64,000 bases of DNA from a virus, in the IMG/VR virus record IMGVR_UViG_3300021197_001179, positions 1 to 64,000 of that record. One strand, written 5' to 3'. The notes under the pieces were generated by a model that did no database searches, had not been told where the DNA came from, and saw nothing but the letters and a program-made list of their open reading frames with translations. Positions 7,949 through 15,266 of the stretch are shown here, piece by piece. The position numbers were made by a program, and so were the translations under genes. Every line of letters starts with the position of its first letter. Position 1 is the first letter of the stretch.

Positions 7949-8044
7949 TTAGTTATAGTATCCGTAAATTGCGCTTAATATGTGTAAAAATATGTATGAC
8001 AAAAATATCACTAAAGGTGTATTGTCTTCAATCCAATCTTTCAT
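7949..8044 (-). CDS. Membrane microprotein, 31 aa
   Basis: A short frame whose ATG overlaps the TGA of the recombinase gene (ATGA at 8044-8041). It encodes MKDWIEDN and then one hydrophobic stretch (TPLVIFLSYIFLHILSAIYG), a single transmembrane helix. The tight coupling and the clean hydrophobic segment argue that it is real despite its size. A TATTTTTG promoter-like box inside it (8007-8000, bottom strand) could serve the next leftward gene. Function unknown. Confidence 0.55.
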   Translation of the reverse strand: MKDWIEDNTPLVIFLSYIFLHILSAIYGYYN

Positions 8045-8748
8045 GTCTCCTCAATTAGTCGTTTAACAGATTGAGGATAATATCTTCCGCCCTGTGATGT
8101 AAGGTATCCTTCGTGATTAAGTCTAGCGGCAATGTCCTTATAAATCATCCCTTGCCTACGTAATTCCTTGGCATATGGACGAGCGACATTCTTGTTCCTG
8201 TTAGACATAGATTTCAATCTCAAAGATTTAGAACTGGCTTCCCTAGCTTTAATTAAAGATAATTCAGGATCCGGATTACCTAATCTTTTAATGGTATCTC
8301 CAGCTTTGGTAACGTAGAAACCATTTTCTTCTATCTTATTCTTGATTGACTGTAGACCAGCTTTTGTACGAGAACTTATAGCCTCTGCTTCATTCTCTGC
8401 CATGGCTGCCATGATGTGTATGGTAAACTTATTGGCATCAGGCATATCGCAACAACGAAAGTCTACACCTGATTGACTCAAACTGGAAATAAAATAAACC
8501 GACCTCGCTAATCGGTCAATCTTTGCAATTAAAAGCGTGGCTCCAGTAGCCCTACACTTATCGATTGCATTCTGTAGTACGGGTCTACTCTTTTTACCCG
8601 TTCCTGATTCTACTTCAGTATACTGACTGATAATCCGATCATCAGGGGTAATGTAATTGTTGACCATTCGTTTCTGAGCATCAAGTCCTAGACCCGACCT
8701 CCCTTGCTTCATGGTTGAAACTCTGTAGTATGCGACATATTCTCCCAT
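8041..8748 (-). CDS. Serine recombinase (resolvase/invertase family)
   Basis: A 235-aa serine recombinase. The catalytic domain is clear: YVAYYRVSTMKQGRSGLGLDAQ with the nucleophilic Ser in RVST, then LLIAKIDRLARSV with the active-site Arg cluster, and EAEAISSRTKAGL at the start of the E helix. The C-terminus ends in a helix-turn-helix (GMIYKDIAARLNHEGYLTSQGGRYY). It is too short to carry the large-serine-integrase zinc ribbon and coiled coil, so it fits a resolvase or invertase better than an integrase. ATG at 8748 is chosen because it lies just past the upstream stop. Possible jobs: multimer resolution or DNA inversion. Confidence 0.9.
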   Translation of the reverse strand: MGEYVAYYRVSTMKQGRSGLGLDAQKRMVNNYITPDDRIISQYTEVESGTGKKSRPVLQNAIDKCRATGATLLIAKIDRLARSVYFISSLSQSGVDFRCCDMPDANKFTIHIMAAMAENEAEAISSRTKAGLQSIKNKIEENGFYVTKAGDTIKRLGNPDPELSLIKAREASSKSLRLKSMSNRNKNVARPYAKELRRQGMIYKDIAARLNHEGYLTSQGGRYYPQSVKRLIEET

Positions 8749-8750
8749 GA

Positions 8751-8927
8751 CTATCGATTTAAGTTCCATCCATCTAATCCAGGGTAACCATCTTGCCAGT
8801 AGATCCTGGTAAGTTTAATCCCCTTTGTTATCAGTCCACATCTCCAAGATTTGTAGTCCTCCAGACTAGAGAACTTATTGATGCCAAACTTATCCTTGCC
8901 TTTTTCACGCACATAGTACGTTGCCAT
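8751..8927 (-). CDS. Hypothetical protein, 58 aa
   Basis: Starts MATYYVREKGKDKFGINKF and ends GYPGLDGWNLNR; small and aromatic-rich with no motif I recognise. An ATG 15 bases upstream is possible, but MATYY follows an A/T-rich leader. It runs directly into the recombinase gene with a gap of 2 nt. Confidence 0.65.
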   Translation of the reverse strand: MATYYVREKGKDKFGINKFSSLEDYKSWRCGLITKGIKLTRIYWQDGYPGLDGWNLNR

Positions 8928-8951
8928 TCTTTCTCCTTCCATGTCGCAAAA

Positions 8952-9248
8952 TTAACAAGTCATTAGATAACCCATGCGATCAGTATCTCTGGACCCCTGA
9001 GTTGTTTGCCTCCTAAGAGTGGATGCGTCAATCTTGTCTCCCATTCCAAACTTCTGCTTGACCTTCCTGACTGCATCCTTCTTAGATTTCGCCCAGATGG
9101 TGTTGTACCCACCACCTTTCCAGTTGAAGAACCAATTGTATTCGCCATCTAGGTTCTTCATGTATGGCTCAATAACTACGTGGTAGTCCTTGCTCAATCT
9201 TTTGATCAGGCGATTGATGTAGACCTGTTGCTCTTGTTCTGTTCTCAT
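8952..9248 (-). CDS. Hypothetical protein, 98 aa
   Basis: A basic protein with a central aromatic segment (DGEYNWFFNWKGGGYNTIWAK) followed by a Lys-rich helix (SKKDAVRKVKQKFG). The WxKSKKDAVRKV pattern suggests a small alpha/beta fold, but I cannot assign a family. It lies in the same leftward run as its neighbours. Confidence 0.7.
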   Translation of the reverse strand: MRTEQEQQVYINRLIKRLSKDYHVVIEPYMKNLDGEYNWFFNWKGGGYNTIWAKSKKDAVRKVKQKFGMGDKIDASTLRRQTTQGSRDTDRMGYLMTC

Positions 9249-9249
9249 G

Positions 9250-9450
9250 TCAAAATAATTTTACAGTTACGATTGCGTTTTTCTTTAGACCGGATAACTC
9301 TCCTGCCTTATTCTCCATTGCCTTGTTCAACGCTAGGCTCAAAGCTCCTCCCAATTGCTCGGTATCGCCTTCGAATAATTCCAAGTGCTTCTCCAATGCT
9401 CTAGATATTTCACTTATCTGTGCTAGTTTTTCTATTTCTTTTTCTTTCAT
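9250..9450 (-). CDS. Hypothetical helical protein, 66 aa
   Basis: Predicted two-helix protein, MKEKEIEKLAQISEISRALEKHLELF then a Gly-rich turn (GDTEQLGGAL) and a second helix. The first heptads look able to form a coiled coil. The ATG overlaps the TGA of the preceding gene (TGATG), so a GTG at 9453 is not needed. Function unknown. Confidence 0.7.
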   Translation of the reverse strand: MKEKEIEKLAQISEISRALEKHLELFEGDTEQLGGALSLALNKAMENKAGELSGLKKNAIVTVKLF

Positions 9451-9977
9451 CACGTTAATGTTATAAGGTCGTACAATTCTCCATTGCAGTTCATGTCTTC
9501 GTATAAGTTATGGTCTTCAATACCTAAGTCATCAAATAGAACTGCTAGTTCGTTATGATCCCAATTTCCCAAAGGTTTTGTCCTCCAGTTGTCGCAGAAG
9601 TCATCGTAGAAACTAGCAAAACCGTCTCTAGATTTGAATCTATCTTCAACTATTTTCTGAGCAAACTCCTCTTCTAGAAACTGCTCGTGAACATGATGCA
9701 ATTGTACAATTGGAATCTCAACAAAAATTCTGTCAGTACCATAGTTGTAATACTTCGGTCTTCCAAGAGCCTTAAACTTCATCTCTAGTTCAAATCCATG
9801 TTGATCTTCAACTTGCTTGGCAAAACGCTCAACGTGCATCTTTGCAAAGCCTTCGTAATCTATTTCTGCATGGTGTTCATCATGCGGATCCAGTTGTTCT
9901 ACTGCATCGTGCAGTAAGTCCATTGGGTAACTCTCGTAAAACCCACTAAAAGGTATTCTTACTTCTCTAGTTTTCAT
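9450..9977 (-). CDS. Hypothetical protein, 175 aa
   Basis: A fairly acidic protein rich in His, Asp and Phe, with segments such as RIPFSGFYESYPMDLLHDAVEQL near the N-terminus and FYDDFCDNWRTKPLGNWDHNE later. No catalytic motif is evident. Its start overlaps the upstream stop by 4 bp. Unrecognised; probably an early phage gene. Confidence 0.75.
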   Translation of the reverse strand: MKTREVRIPFSGFYESYPMDLLHDAVEQLDPHDEHHAEIDYEGFAKMHVERFAKQVEDQHGFELEMKFKALGRPKYYNYGTDRIFVEIPIVQLHHVHEQFLEEEFAQKIVEDRFKSRDGFASFYDDFCDNWRTKPLGNWDHNELAVLFDDLGIEDHNLYEDMNCNGELYDLITLT

Positions 9978-10267
9978 GCTTCCTGATTAAAAAATTCATT
10001 AACACTATCCTCATTACTCCAAAACCTCTTACAGTTAAGGTACGTACCCTTTGAGCCTGGAATCAACTCATCTCGGCTAGGTATGCGATTGCCATAGTAA
10101 TCGTTTCTAGCTTTCTTAGGTAACATACATACACCAATCTCTAAGAGATTCGCTGCGTGTCTTCCAACACTACCTTCCAGATTCCAACAGTCACCAGAGT
10201 TAATCATTGCTTGAGTGCCATCGACATTGTAGTCTCTCTGCATCTGTTTTATTTGTGCGTAGTTCAT
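9974..10267 (-). CDS. Hypothetical protein, 97 aa
   Basis: Starts MNYAQIKQMQRDYNVDGTQAM and contains GDCWNLEGSVGRHAANLLEIG and KGTYLNCKRFWSNEDSVNEFF. Small phage proteins with the 'GS.GR.A..LLE.G.C.LP' pattern are widespread in phages, with no known function. Overlaps both neighbours by 4 bp (ATGA junctions). Confidence 0.75.
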   Translation of the reverse strand: MNYAQIKQMQRDYNVDGTQAMINSGDCWNLEGSVGRHAANLLEIGVCMLPKKARNDYYGNRIPSRDELIPGSKGTYLNCKRFWSNEDSVNEFFNQEA

Positions 10268-10467
10268 GCTTCCTGTAGGTCAGTCGGATTCTCACTTCCA
10301 CACACTAAGCAAGTGGTCTGTGAAATAACAGGCGTGTCAGCTTCACATGGATCACAATATTTATAGTCTAAGCCTAGCTTATTAGCGTAATCATAGACTT
10401 TACTTGCTCCATCCTTGGTGTAAATCTGATAAGCCTTCTCATAAATCAATCTGTCTGAATCTTTCAT
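10264..10467 (-). CDS. Small zinc-ribbon-like protein, 67 aa
   Basis: The C-terminal half carries two paired-cysteine knuckles, CDPC and CLVCG, 17 residues apart, the arrangement of a zinc ribbon. The N-terminal half is a helix (RLIYEKAYQIYTKDGASKVYDYANKLG). It could bind nucleic acid or a protein partner. Function unknown. Confidence 0.7.
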   Translation of the reverse strand: MKDSDRLIYEKAYQIYTKDGASKVYDYANKLGLDYKYCDPCEADTPVISQTTCLVCGSENPTDLQEA

Positions 10468-10529
10468 GCTTTCTTGTTTTTAAATATTAAGTTGAATACT
10501 GGAATTAATACTATTGCTTTTTTTTGGTA

Positions 10530-10841
10530 TTAAGAAAGAATGAATGAAGTAATCTTGTAAGATGTGCCTCCCATCTTGAACTCTTGGAGCGTATCGAAGT
10601 TGATCATTCTATAATCACCTTTATGCACATCGTACACCGAAATCAATCCACGCTCAATCGGATTGTACTTTGCGCCCTTGCCGGTTAGACCTTTCCTGAC
10701 ACCTTTACGGCATACCATTTTACGCTCAGAACCATCTTTCTTTGTGAACTTCACGCTGAAGATTCTACCTGAGTTATAACTGATGATTTTGCCCATTGCT
10801 ACGGCTGGACTTACCTCTACTGAATTTACCACGTTGTTCAT
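10530..10841 (-). CDS. Hypothetical protein, 103 aa, beta-rich
   Basis: Starts MNNVVNSVEVSPAVAMGKI and is followed by alternating strands (YNSGRIFSVKFTKKDGSERKM; DVHKGDYRMINFDTLQEF). Phage proteins of this plan, with R-x-F-S-V-x-F-x-K-x-D-G-x-x-R followed by a 'vyD...g.yR.I....l..l' stretch, are common and uncharacterised. ATG at 10841 is chosen because it follows an A-rich leader like its neighbours; one at 10913 would start inside the terminator. Confidence 0.7.
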   Translation of the reverse strand: MNNVVNSVEVSPAVAMGKIISYNSGRIFSVKFTKKDGSERKMVCRKGVRKGLTGKGAKYNPIERGLISVYDVHKGDYRMINFDTLQEFKMGGTSYKITSFILS

Positions 10842-10913
10842 GTTTTGTTTTTTGTGGTGTGTGCCTACTATGGATTGAGGGTATTCGGCATCTCCCTTCA
10901 CTATCATTAGCAA

Positions 10914-10951
10914 ATAAAAAAAGGCAGTCCGTAAGGTATTTACGAACCGCC
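10914..10951 (-). terminator. Strong rho-independent terminator
   Basis: On the bottom strand a 12-bp stem (GGCGGTTCGTAA with TTACGGACTGCC, two wobble pairs) closes a 5-nt loop and runs straight into a T tract (TTTTTTTATTT). It separates the gene ending at 10958 from the gene starting at 10841. Confidence 0.9.
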
Positions 10952-10957
10952 TAATTA

Positions 10958-11350
10958 TTATCCAAATACTATCTCATTCATGGTTGCCAACTGGAAGAAA
11001 ACGTCTCCAGTAATGGCATCATCAGACTCACCAATCAAATCATTGAAGTGATCTGTATAATCCCTAGCCATGACCTCTAATGCGCTCTTTACAGACTCCT
11101 GAGTAATTGTTCCAAGCCGAGTCTCATCCGAATCCTCAGCATCATAAATGGGTACGTGTGCGCCTTTCTTAATCGCAGTCCAGATTGCAGTAGAATAACA
11201 TGGATCTTCATCTCGTGAGACAATGTTCCTGACGGAAGACATTGAATCATCATTAAGCCAGTACCAGTAGTTAGAACCACCTTCTAACGCACTAACGAAT
11301 AGAGTTTCTATTCTATCATCTTCTATTTCAAATGTTGCTTGGATCTTCAT
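10958..11350 (-). CDS. Hypothetical protein, 130 aa
   Basis: Starts MKIQATFEIEDDRIETLFVSALEGG and contains YWYWLND. Phage proteins with an early 'va.ALegGs.YW' pattern are common; they are uncharacterised. Acidic overall, likely alpha/beta. The start overlaps the stop of the upstream gene (ATGA). Confidence 0.75.
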   Translation of the reverse strand: MKIQATFEIEDDRIETLFVSALEGGSNYWYWLNDDSMSSVRNIVSRDEDPCYSTAIWTAIKKGAHVPIYDAEDSDETRLGTITQESVKSALEVMARDYTDHFNDLIGESDDAITGDVFFQLATMNEIVFG

Positions 11351-11832
11351 GCTTTCTGATTATTAGAGTTAGTAATGAAGTACCCATCGCCTAAGTTCCC
11401 TATCGCGGCATTATACCCTTCGATAAATGCATCTCGTTCATCAGATGTATCAAACTCGTGAATTGATGCTGATTCGCAATCAGGCACAATCTTAACTGCA
11501 TCTTCATACGTAGTACAATTCTCAAATCTATCCTCATCTTCAGAAGATGGTGCAATTAGAATATTGTACTGGGGCTTATGCATACCCACAAGTAGATCAG
11601 GCTCATGCTTTACGACAAACTCAAGGATGGCAATCTGAGCCATCTGTAGCATGGTAATACCATGTTGGTTGGAAACCAATTCCAAATTATTAATGCAATC
11701 CCATATAACCACTCTATTCGCATCTATCGACACGTTGTACTTGGCATAATCATTTTCGTCACACACACAATGTATGACATTAATCGCCTGATGTACGGCA
11801 TTCCAATCGGTATTCAAAAATGACTTTTTCAT
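11347..11832 (-). CDS. Hypothetical protein, 161 aa
   Basis: Starts MKKSFLNTDWNAVHQAINVIH; the ATG at 11832 follows an A/T-rich leader shared with other element-controlled genes, whereas an ATG at 11877 would lie within the hairpin. Contains NYCISLYD-free but Asp/Asn-rich segments, an SSEDEDRFENCTTYEDAV stretch and a FDTSDERDAFIEGYNAA helix of a type seen in other small early phage proteins. Function unknown. Confidence 0.7.
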   Translation of the reverse strand: MKKSFLNTDWNAVHQAINVIHCVCDENDYAKYNVSIDANRVVIWDCINNLELVSNQHGITMLQMAQIAILEFVVKHEPDLLVGMHKPQYNILIAPSSEDEDRFENCTTYEDAVKIVPDCESASIHEFDTSDERDAFIEGYNAAIGNLGDGYFITNSNNQKA

Positions 11833-11863
11833 GTTAAATGTTTTAATGAATGAATGTTTTGCA

Positions 11864-11909
11864 CCCCGAAACCCCATGTCGATTAAATCACGACATGGGG
11901 CATTCAGAG
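11864..11909 (-). promoter_or_regulatory. Intergenic RNA hairpin element, copy C
   Basis: Bottom strand: inner stem CCCCATGTCG / CGACATGGGG (11900-11872) with a 9-nt loop, an outer stem CTCTGA / TCGGGG with two wobble pairs, then GGTGCAAAACATT leading to the ATG at 11832. It is the most diverged of three related elements (see 13271 and 13972). Confidence 0.65.
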
Positions 11910-11922
11910 ATATGTTCAGCGG

Positions 11923-12399
11923 CTAAATTAAGAAGTTATCAACCAGTTTTGCAAGTAGTATCATAATAATTACCATTACAATCCACTTGGCATACTTCCA
12001 TTCCATTGCCTGATCCAAGTCTTCCGCTTGGCATGGCACATGGTATACTGTATCCTGAGATCTGATCATTAACACCCTTTCCTGATCACGATGCAACCAC
12101 ACATGACTACCGCCTCTTCCGCAACTCCAGTTATCGGAAACAATTTCATTTTCCCGTTCGAAATCTTCCATGCATTCTATCGCATCAGCTATATCGCCAT
12201 GTACAAACCGCAGTATCAAATCAGATTTCAACTCCTCGTTAATTGACTGACATTCTGATATATCACTTGCCATGTCAAAATGATTCTCGGCATTAGCATT
12301 CCATTGTTCTACCAGTTCGCGAACTCTATTTACCAAAGGATGATTTAGATCGTCAATAGATGGTACTGGCATATCGTAATTGATTTCTAGCTTTCTCAT
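11923..12399 (-). CDS. Hypothetical protein with C-terminal membrane anchor, 158 aa
   Basis: An acidic soluble part (MRKLEINYDMPVPSIDD at the N-terminus) ends in one transmembrane helix (WIVMVIIMILLAKLVDNFLI), making it a tail-anchored protein. It could tether an early phage function to the inner membrane. The gene ends at 11923 just before hairpin copy C. No family recognised. Confidence 0.75.
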   Translation of the reverse strand: MRKLEINYDMPVPSIDDLNHPLVNRVRELVEQWNANAENHFDMASDISECQSINEELKSDLILRFVHGDIADAIECMEDFERENEIVSDNWSCGRGGSHVWLHRDQERVLMIRSQDTVYHVPCQAEDLDQAMEWKYAKWIVMVIIMILLAKLVDNFLI

Positions 12400-12401
12400 G
12401 G

Positions 12402-12926
12402 TTAGTAGCTTAAATGGTTATCGTCTGTAGGTGTGCCTGATTTAATGCATTCCTTTGCGAACCTGATAACAGTCTCATCATAATCTCGATTAGCTTGTTC
12501 CCAGTATTCAGAATTGTGTACGTGATTGCGAACCACATATGCACAAGCAATGTCATAGATCTGATCGAATGTTTGAAACAACGTTCCTGATATCAAATCT
12601 TCACGTTGTATAACAGAAACTGCTAGTGCAATTTCCTTACAATAGACCTCCTTAAATCGCTCCAAGGCTTCAATGTACAGTCCAGTATCTAACGTCTTCA
12701 GATGTACTTTAGCAGTTAGCTTATTACCATACTCATTAATCATGTGGTTGTAATCTTCCTCCTCGTCAAAAAATTCGCCATCCACATATTTACTAAGCAT
12801 ATCGCTTTCCAGTACATCGTCACGTTGGTGATATTTGTAGAGGTAGGTACATACAATGTCCCAATAGTTTTCGGATAGGCTATTTTCAAGGCTATCAACT
12901 ACGTAGTTTTTCAAGTCAATTTTCAT
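12402..12926 (-). CDS. Hypothetical protein, 174 aa
   Basis: Starts MKIDLKNYVVDSLENSLSENYW; acidic and helical with many Tyr, Asp and Glu residues, and a C-terminal helix with IRFAKECIKSG. No motif recognised. Separated from the next leftward gene by 2 nt. Confidence 0.75.
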   Translation of the reverse strand: MKIDLKNYVVDSLENSLSENYWDIVCTYLYKYHQRDDVLESDMLSKYVDGEFFDEEEDYNHMINEYGNKLTAKVHLKTLDTGLYIEALERFKEVYCKEIALAVSVIQREDLISGTLFQTFDQIYDIACAYVVRNHVHNSEYWEQANRDYDETVIRFAKECIKSGTPTDDNHLSY

Positions 12927-12964
12927 GTTATTGTTATTATGGTTAGTTACTAATTTATGTTCGT

Positions 12965-13249
12965 TTAATAGCCTGAGAGCATTCGTTTCTCATCAGATGC
13001 ATGCTCTCTATCAATTCTATCTAAATGCATTGCACGATCAATGTCAATGGCATCAGAATCAGTTAATTCTAGTACCTGATATTCGCCTAGGTCATCATCA
13101 TCAGGGTACATGTCTATTAAATAATCTGTTGCCATTTCAGAACTGGCAAATACACCGTAGTTCTTAAAGTCTAGCATTAAATTTCCAGCCCAGTCTTTAA
13201 TCACAAAAAACTGAACACTATCAACATTGGTATTTTTCATGTTACTCAT
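12965..13249 (-). CDS. Hypothetical protein, 94 aa
   Basis: Starts MSNMKNTNVDSVQFFVIKDWAGN (an alternative start is the second Met at 13240). Contains YGVFASSEMATDYLIDMYPDDDDLG and a C-terminal acidic helix. Preceded by hairpin copy B and an A-rich leader. Unrecognised. Confidence 0.7.
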   Translation of the reverse strand: MSNMKNTNVDSVQFFVIKDWAGNLMLDFKNYGVFASSEMATDYLIDMYPDDDDLGEYQVLELTDSDAIDIDRAMHLDRIDREHASDEKRMLSGY

Positions 13250-13270
13250 TTTGGTTATGAATTGTTTGTC

Positions 13271-13316
13271 ACCTAAAAAGCCGATGCAGAATTAACTACA
13301 TCGGCTAAGATTAGGT
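13271..13316 (-). promoter_or_regulatory. Intergenic RNA hairpin element, copy B
   Basis: Bottom strand: outer arms ACCTAA (13316-13311) and TTAGGT (13276-13271), inner stem AGCCGATG / CATCGGCT (13306-13279), 12-nt loop, short U tract TTTTT. Preceded by TGATCCAATCACAT, which includes the stop codon of the gene ending at 13328, and nearly identical to copy A outside the stems. Confidence 0.75.
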
Positions 13317-13327
13317 ATGTGATTGGA

Positions 13328-13939
13328 TCAGTGAATTACCAGTCCAACTTTGTTGGTTTCATTGAACCACTTTGTTGCCATCAGGTCGCTGGACATGGCA
13401 TCAGCATAGCCAGCCTGATGTAACTCTTCATAGGATTGGAATATACGTGCATGTCGATGTCTCTCTGGATCTATCATGTGATCTACGGTAGATCCTTCCG
13501 AGAAGATGATATCGTAGTTCTCAGGCAAATCTTTCACAATAAACAATGGAATAGATTTGGTATAACTGTAGAAACGAACGTTAGGTAGCTTCTCAGCAAT
13601 CTTCATCCACTTGTTAATGTATTCAGGGCTGTAGTAATCGCCTGAGTCATGGACCCTAAGGTATTCTACCTTGTTCTTTTTGATAGCTTCTACCATGTCA
13701 TCTACAAAGCTATCTAACTTGGTTTGCTGGTATCGCCAAGCAAATGCTGGTTTCACATTGCTCCATGCATATGCACCTTTCTGAGCGTAGCAGAACTTAG
13801 CACAAGCTCCAGCAAATGGACATGTTCGTTTGCCAGTATCAGGGTCTTCAAATGCTGGTATACCAAAGTTCATGACTTTAGCACCAACAACTTTACTGGT
13901 CTTTTTTAACTTGGAATTTTGGGTTAATAATTTAGGCAT
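13328..13939 (-). CDS. GP88-family protein
   Basis: A 203-aa protein that matches the phage 'gene product 88' family: KKTSKVVGAKVMNFGIPAF, then TCPFAGACAKFCYAQKGAY with three closely spaced cysteines, then FLRVHDSGD-like (YLRVHDSGDYYS), FYSYTKS and IFSEGST segments. The cysteine cluster and the barrel-like run of short strands suggest a metal- or Fe-S-binding fold, but the biochemical activity of the family is unknown to me. The ATG at 13939 (MPKLL) is favoured because a start at 13996 would lie inside hairpin copy A. Confidence 0.8.
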   Translation of the reverse strand: MPKLLTQNSKLKKTSKVVGAKVMNFGIPAFEDPDTGKRTCPFAGACAKFCYAQKGAYAWSNVKPAFAWRYQQTKLDSFVDDMVEAIKKNKVEYLRVHDSGDYYSPEYINKWMKIAEKLPNVRFYSYTKSIPLFIVKDLPENYDIIFSEGSTVDHMIDPERHRHARIFQSYEELHQAGYADAMSSDLMATKWFNETNKVGLVIH

Positions 13940-13971
13940 GATTAATAGGTTAAATGTTAGTAATGTTTTGC

Positions 13972-14017
13972 ACCTGAAAACCCCATGCAAAATCAATTAC
14001 ATGGGGCAAGATCAGGT
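13972..14017 (-). promoter_or_regulatory. Intergenic RNA hairpin element, copy A
   Basis: Bottom strand: outer arms ACCTGA (14017-14012) and TCAGGT (13977-13972), inner stem CCCCATG / CATGGGG (14006-13981), 12-nt loop, TTTT tract, then GCAAAACATT before the GP88 gene. Preceded by the same TGATCCAATCACAT as copy B. Base pairs in both stems differ from copy B by paired changes. Confidence 0.75.
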
Positions 14018-14028
14018 ATGTGATTGGA

Positions 14029-14253
14029 TCACTTATCGCATTCAGATTTGTATGCTTGATATCCAAGGTAAATCATCGGAATGATTACGGCTATAGCCGC
14101 TACAATTGCAGTCTTCAGATTAGCTATGGAACTGGCACTAAGATCAGGAGACAATGATCCTGCCGTATAAAGATCCACTAGGATACACGTATACATAAAT
14201 AGGATAGCTGGAAGGACTCTAAGGTAGATTGCTTTGATAATTACTTTTTGCAT
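14029..14253 (-). CDS. Two-helix membrane protein, 74 aa
   Basis: A small hydrophobic protein with one segment near the N-terminus (IKAIYLRVLPAILFMYTCILV) and one near the C-terminus (IVAAIAVIIPMIYLGYQAY), joined by a Ser/Ala-rich linker. It would sit in the inner membrane with both ends on one side. Holin-like in size, but its place among early genes argues against a lysis role. The gene is preceded by a terminator. Confidence 0.7.
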   Translation of the reverse strand: MQKVIIKAIYLRVLPAILFMYTCILVDLYTAGSLSPDLSASSIANLKTAIVAAIAVIIPMIYLGYQAYKSECDK

Positions 14254-14273
14254 GGTTACTTGTTTTTGGGTAT

Positions 14274-14304
14274 AAAAAAACCAGCTGGGATCACTTCCAG
14301 CTGG
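14274..14304 (-). terminator. Rho-independent terminator
   Basis: Bottom strand: 8-bp stem CCAGCTGG / CCAGCTGG (14304-14281) with an 8-nt loop followed by seven T residues (14280-14274). It follows the gene ending at 14314. Confidence 0.9.
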
Positions 14305-14313
14305 CGATTAGAA

Positions 14314-14529
14314 TTAGAGATTGTTGTCGGTGATATCGTGGTTTTCTAGGATTTCAATTACTTCTTGAACTGCTTTTTGATTGATGTTGAATAACGTAGT
14401 ATCTTGATCAGTTTTGATATCGCGAATACCACGTTCGATGATCTGCTGGAGAATGATAGATCCCCAGCCTAGATGATTTTCCTTTGCGATCTTGTTAGAT
14501 GCTTTCTTAATGGATTGTACTGCACTCAT
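14314..14529 (-). CDS. Hypothetical protein, 71 aa
   Basis: Starts MSAVQSIKKASNKIAKENHLG, basic N-terminal helix, then a central helix with QQIIERGI and a Glu-rich C-terminal helix (KAVQEVIEILENHD). No family recognised. Its leader shares ACTAATC with the leader of the next gene upstream. Confidence 0.7.
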   Translation of the reverse strand: MSAVQSIKKASNKIAKENHLGWGSIILQQIIERGIRDIKTDQDTTLFNINQKAVQEVIEILENHDITDNNL

Positions 14530-14558
14530 GTTTTCTATTGTTTTTGGATTAGTTTAAT

Positions 14559-14774
14559 TTAAGTTAGAAACGTAATCATTTTTGTATCAATAAAGGAAGG
14601 TATTAAATAGGCATGCCATTCGCCTGAATCTAATTTATATTCGGCTACTTCCTCAGCTATAATTGATGGCAGTGTAACATATGCACAGTCCTTATATATC
14701 TCGTGTTGTTCATCATTTCCCGATACATATACATCGTTGTAATAAACCTTTACTAATTTGCTTGTGTTTTCCAT
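14559..14774 (-). CDS. Hypothetical protein, 71 aa
   Basis: Starts MENTSKLVKVYYNDVYVSGND and ends IDTKMITFLT; alternating hydrophobic residues suggest a small beta-rich fold. No family recognised. Part of the early leftward run. Confidence 0.65.
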   Translation of the reverse strand: MENTSKLVKVYYNDVYVSGNDEQHEIYKDCAYVTLPSIIAEEVAEYKLDSGEWHAYLIPSFIDTKMITFLT

Positions 14775-14786
14775 TTTGTGTTTCGA

Positions 14787-15023
14787 TTAGTATAATTCAG
14801 ATGTTTCAATTCTTTTCACTTCGTATGCTGGTAACTCATCGCACCAGCATTGGTACTTATCAAATGCATCTTGGCATTTGCGATCGATCCTTTCGTACTG
14901 CTTGGAATCGTAGCCAAATTCACCATCGATTTCATTTCGCTGGTTATCTAACTGGTTGTACTTAACCAATGCGCGAATTGCCGCATTGAATGCTCTCTTG
15001 TTGATACTGTTTTTTGCTTCCAT
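14787..15023 (-). CDS. Hypothetical protein, 78 aa
   Basis: Starts MEAKNSINKRAFNAAIRALVKYN; helical, Gln/Asp/Tyr-rich, ending AYEVKRIETSELY. The leader (AAACAAACATTTAAACATCC before the ATG) resembles that of the GP88 gene. No family recognised. Confidence 0.7.
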   Translation of the reverse strand: MEAKNSINKRAFNAAIRALVKYNQLDNQRNEIDGEFGYDSKQYERIDRKCQDAFDKYQCWCDELPAYEVKRIETSELY

Positions 15024-15102
15024 GATTGGATGTTTAAATGTTTGTTTGATCGCAATGTAATAAACATTTCTGATGTGTTAACGATCCTGATGTATAATGA
15101 TC

Positions 15103-15255
15103 TCAGTATAGGTGAAACACAAGAGAATAGTAAGAGACCCGGAAAGAGTTTTTCCAGTATAATGCCAGGCGAATGCTCGGATCCTGGGAAGCATTTGCAG
15201 TTGATAGAATTGCGCGTAATGAATACAACGAGTTGTGAGTTGGTAACAGAAACAT
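15103..15255 (-). CDS. Possible small protein, 50 aa
   Basis: A frame from ATG at 15255 to TGA at 15103, 11 nt after the previous gene. It encodes a basic protein with SLRAILSTANASQDPSIRLA followed by YWKNSFRVSYYSLVF, an amphipathic composition that looks like protein rather than noise. If it is not real, 15024-15266 is a 243-bp leader or control region. Function unknown. Confidence 0.45.
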   Translation of the reverse strand: MFLLPTHNSLYSLRAILSTANASQDPSIRLALYWKNSFRVSYYSLVFHLY

Positions 15256-15266
15256 GTGTATGGGAA

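Noticed and set aside
8041-8748. Large serine integrase and attachment site
   Set aside because: Protein is only 235 aa and lacks the integrase C-terminal domains; no direct-repeat att candidate was found.
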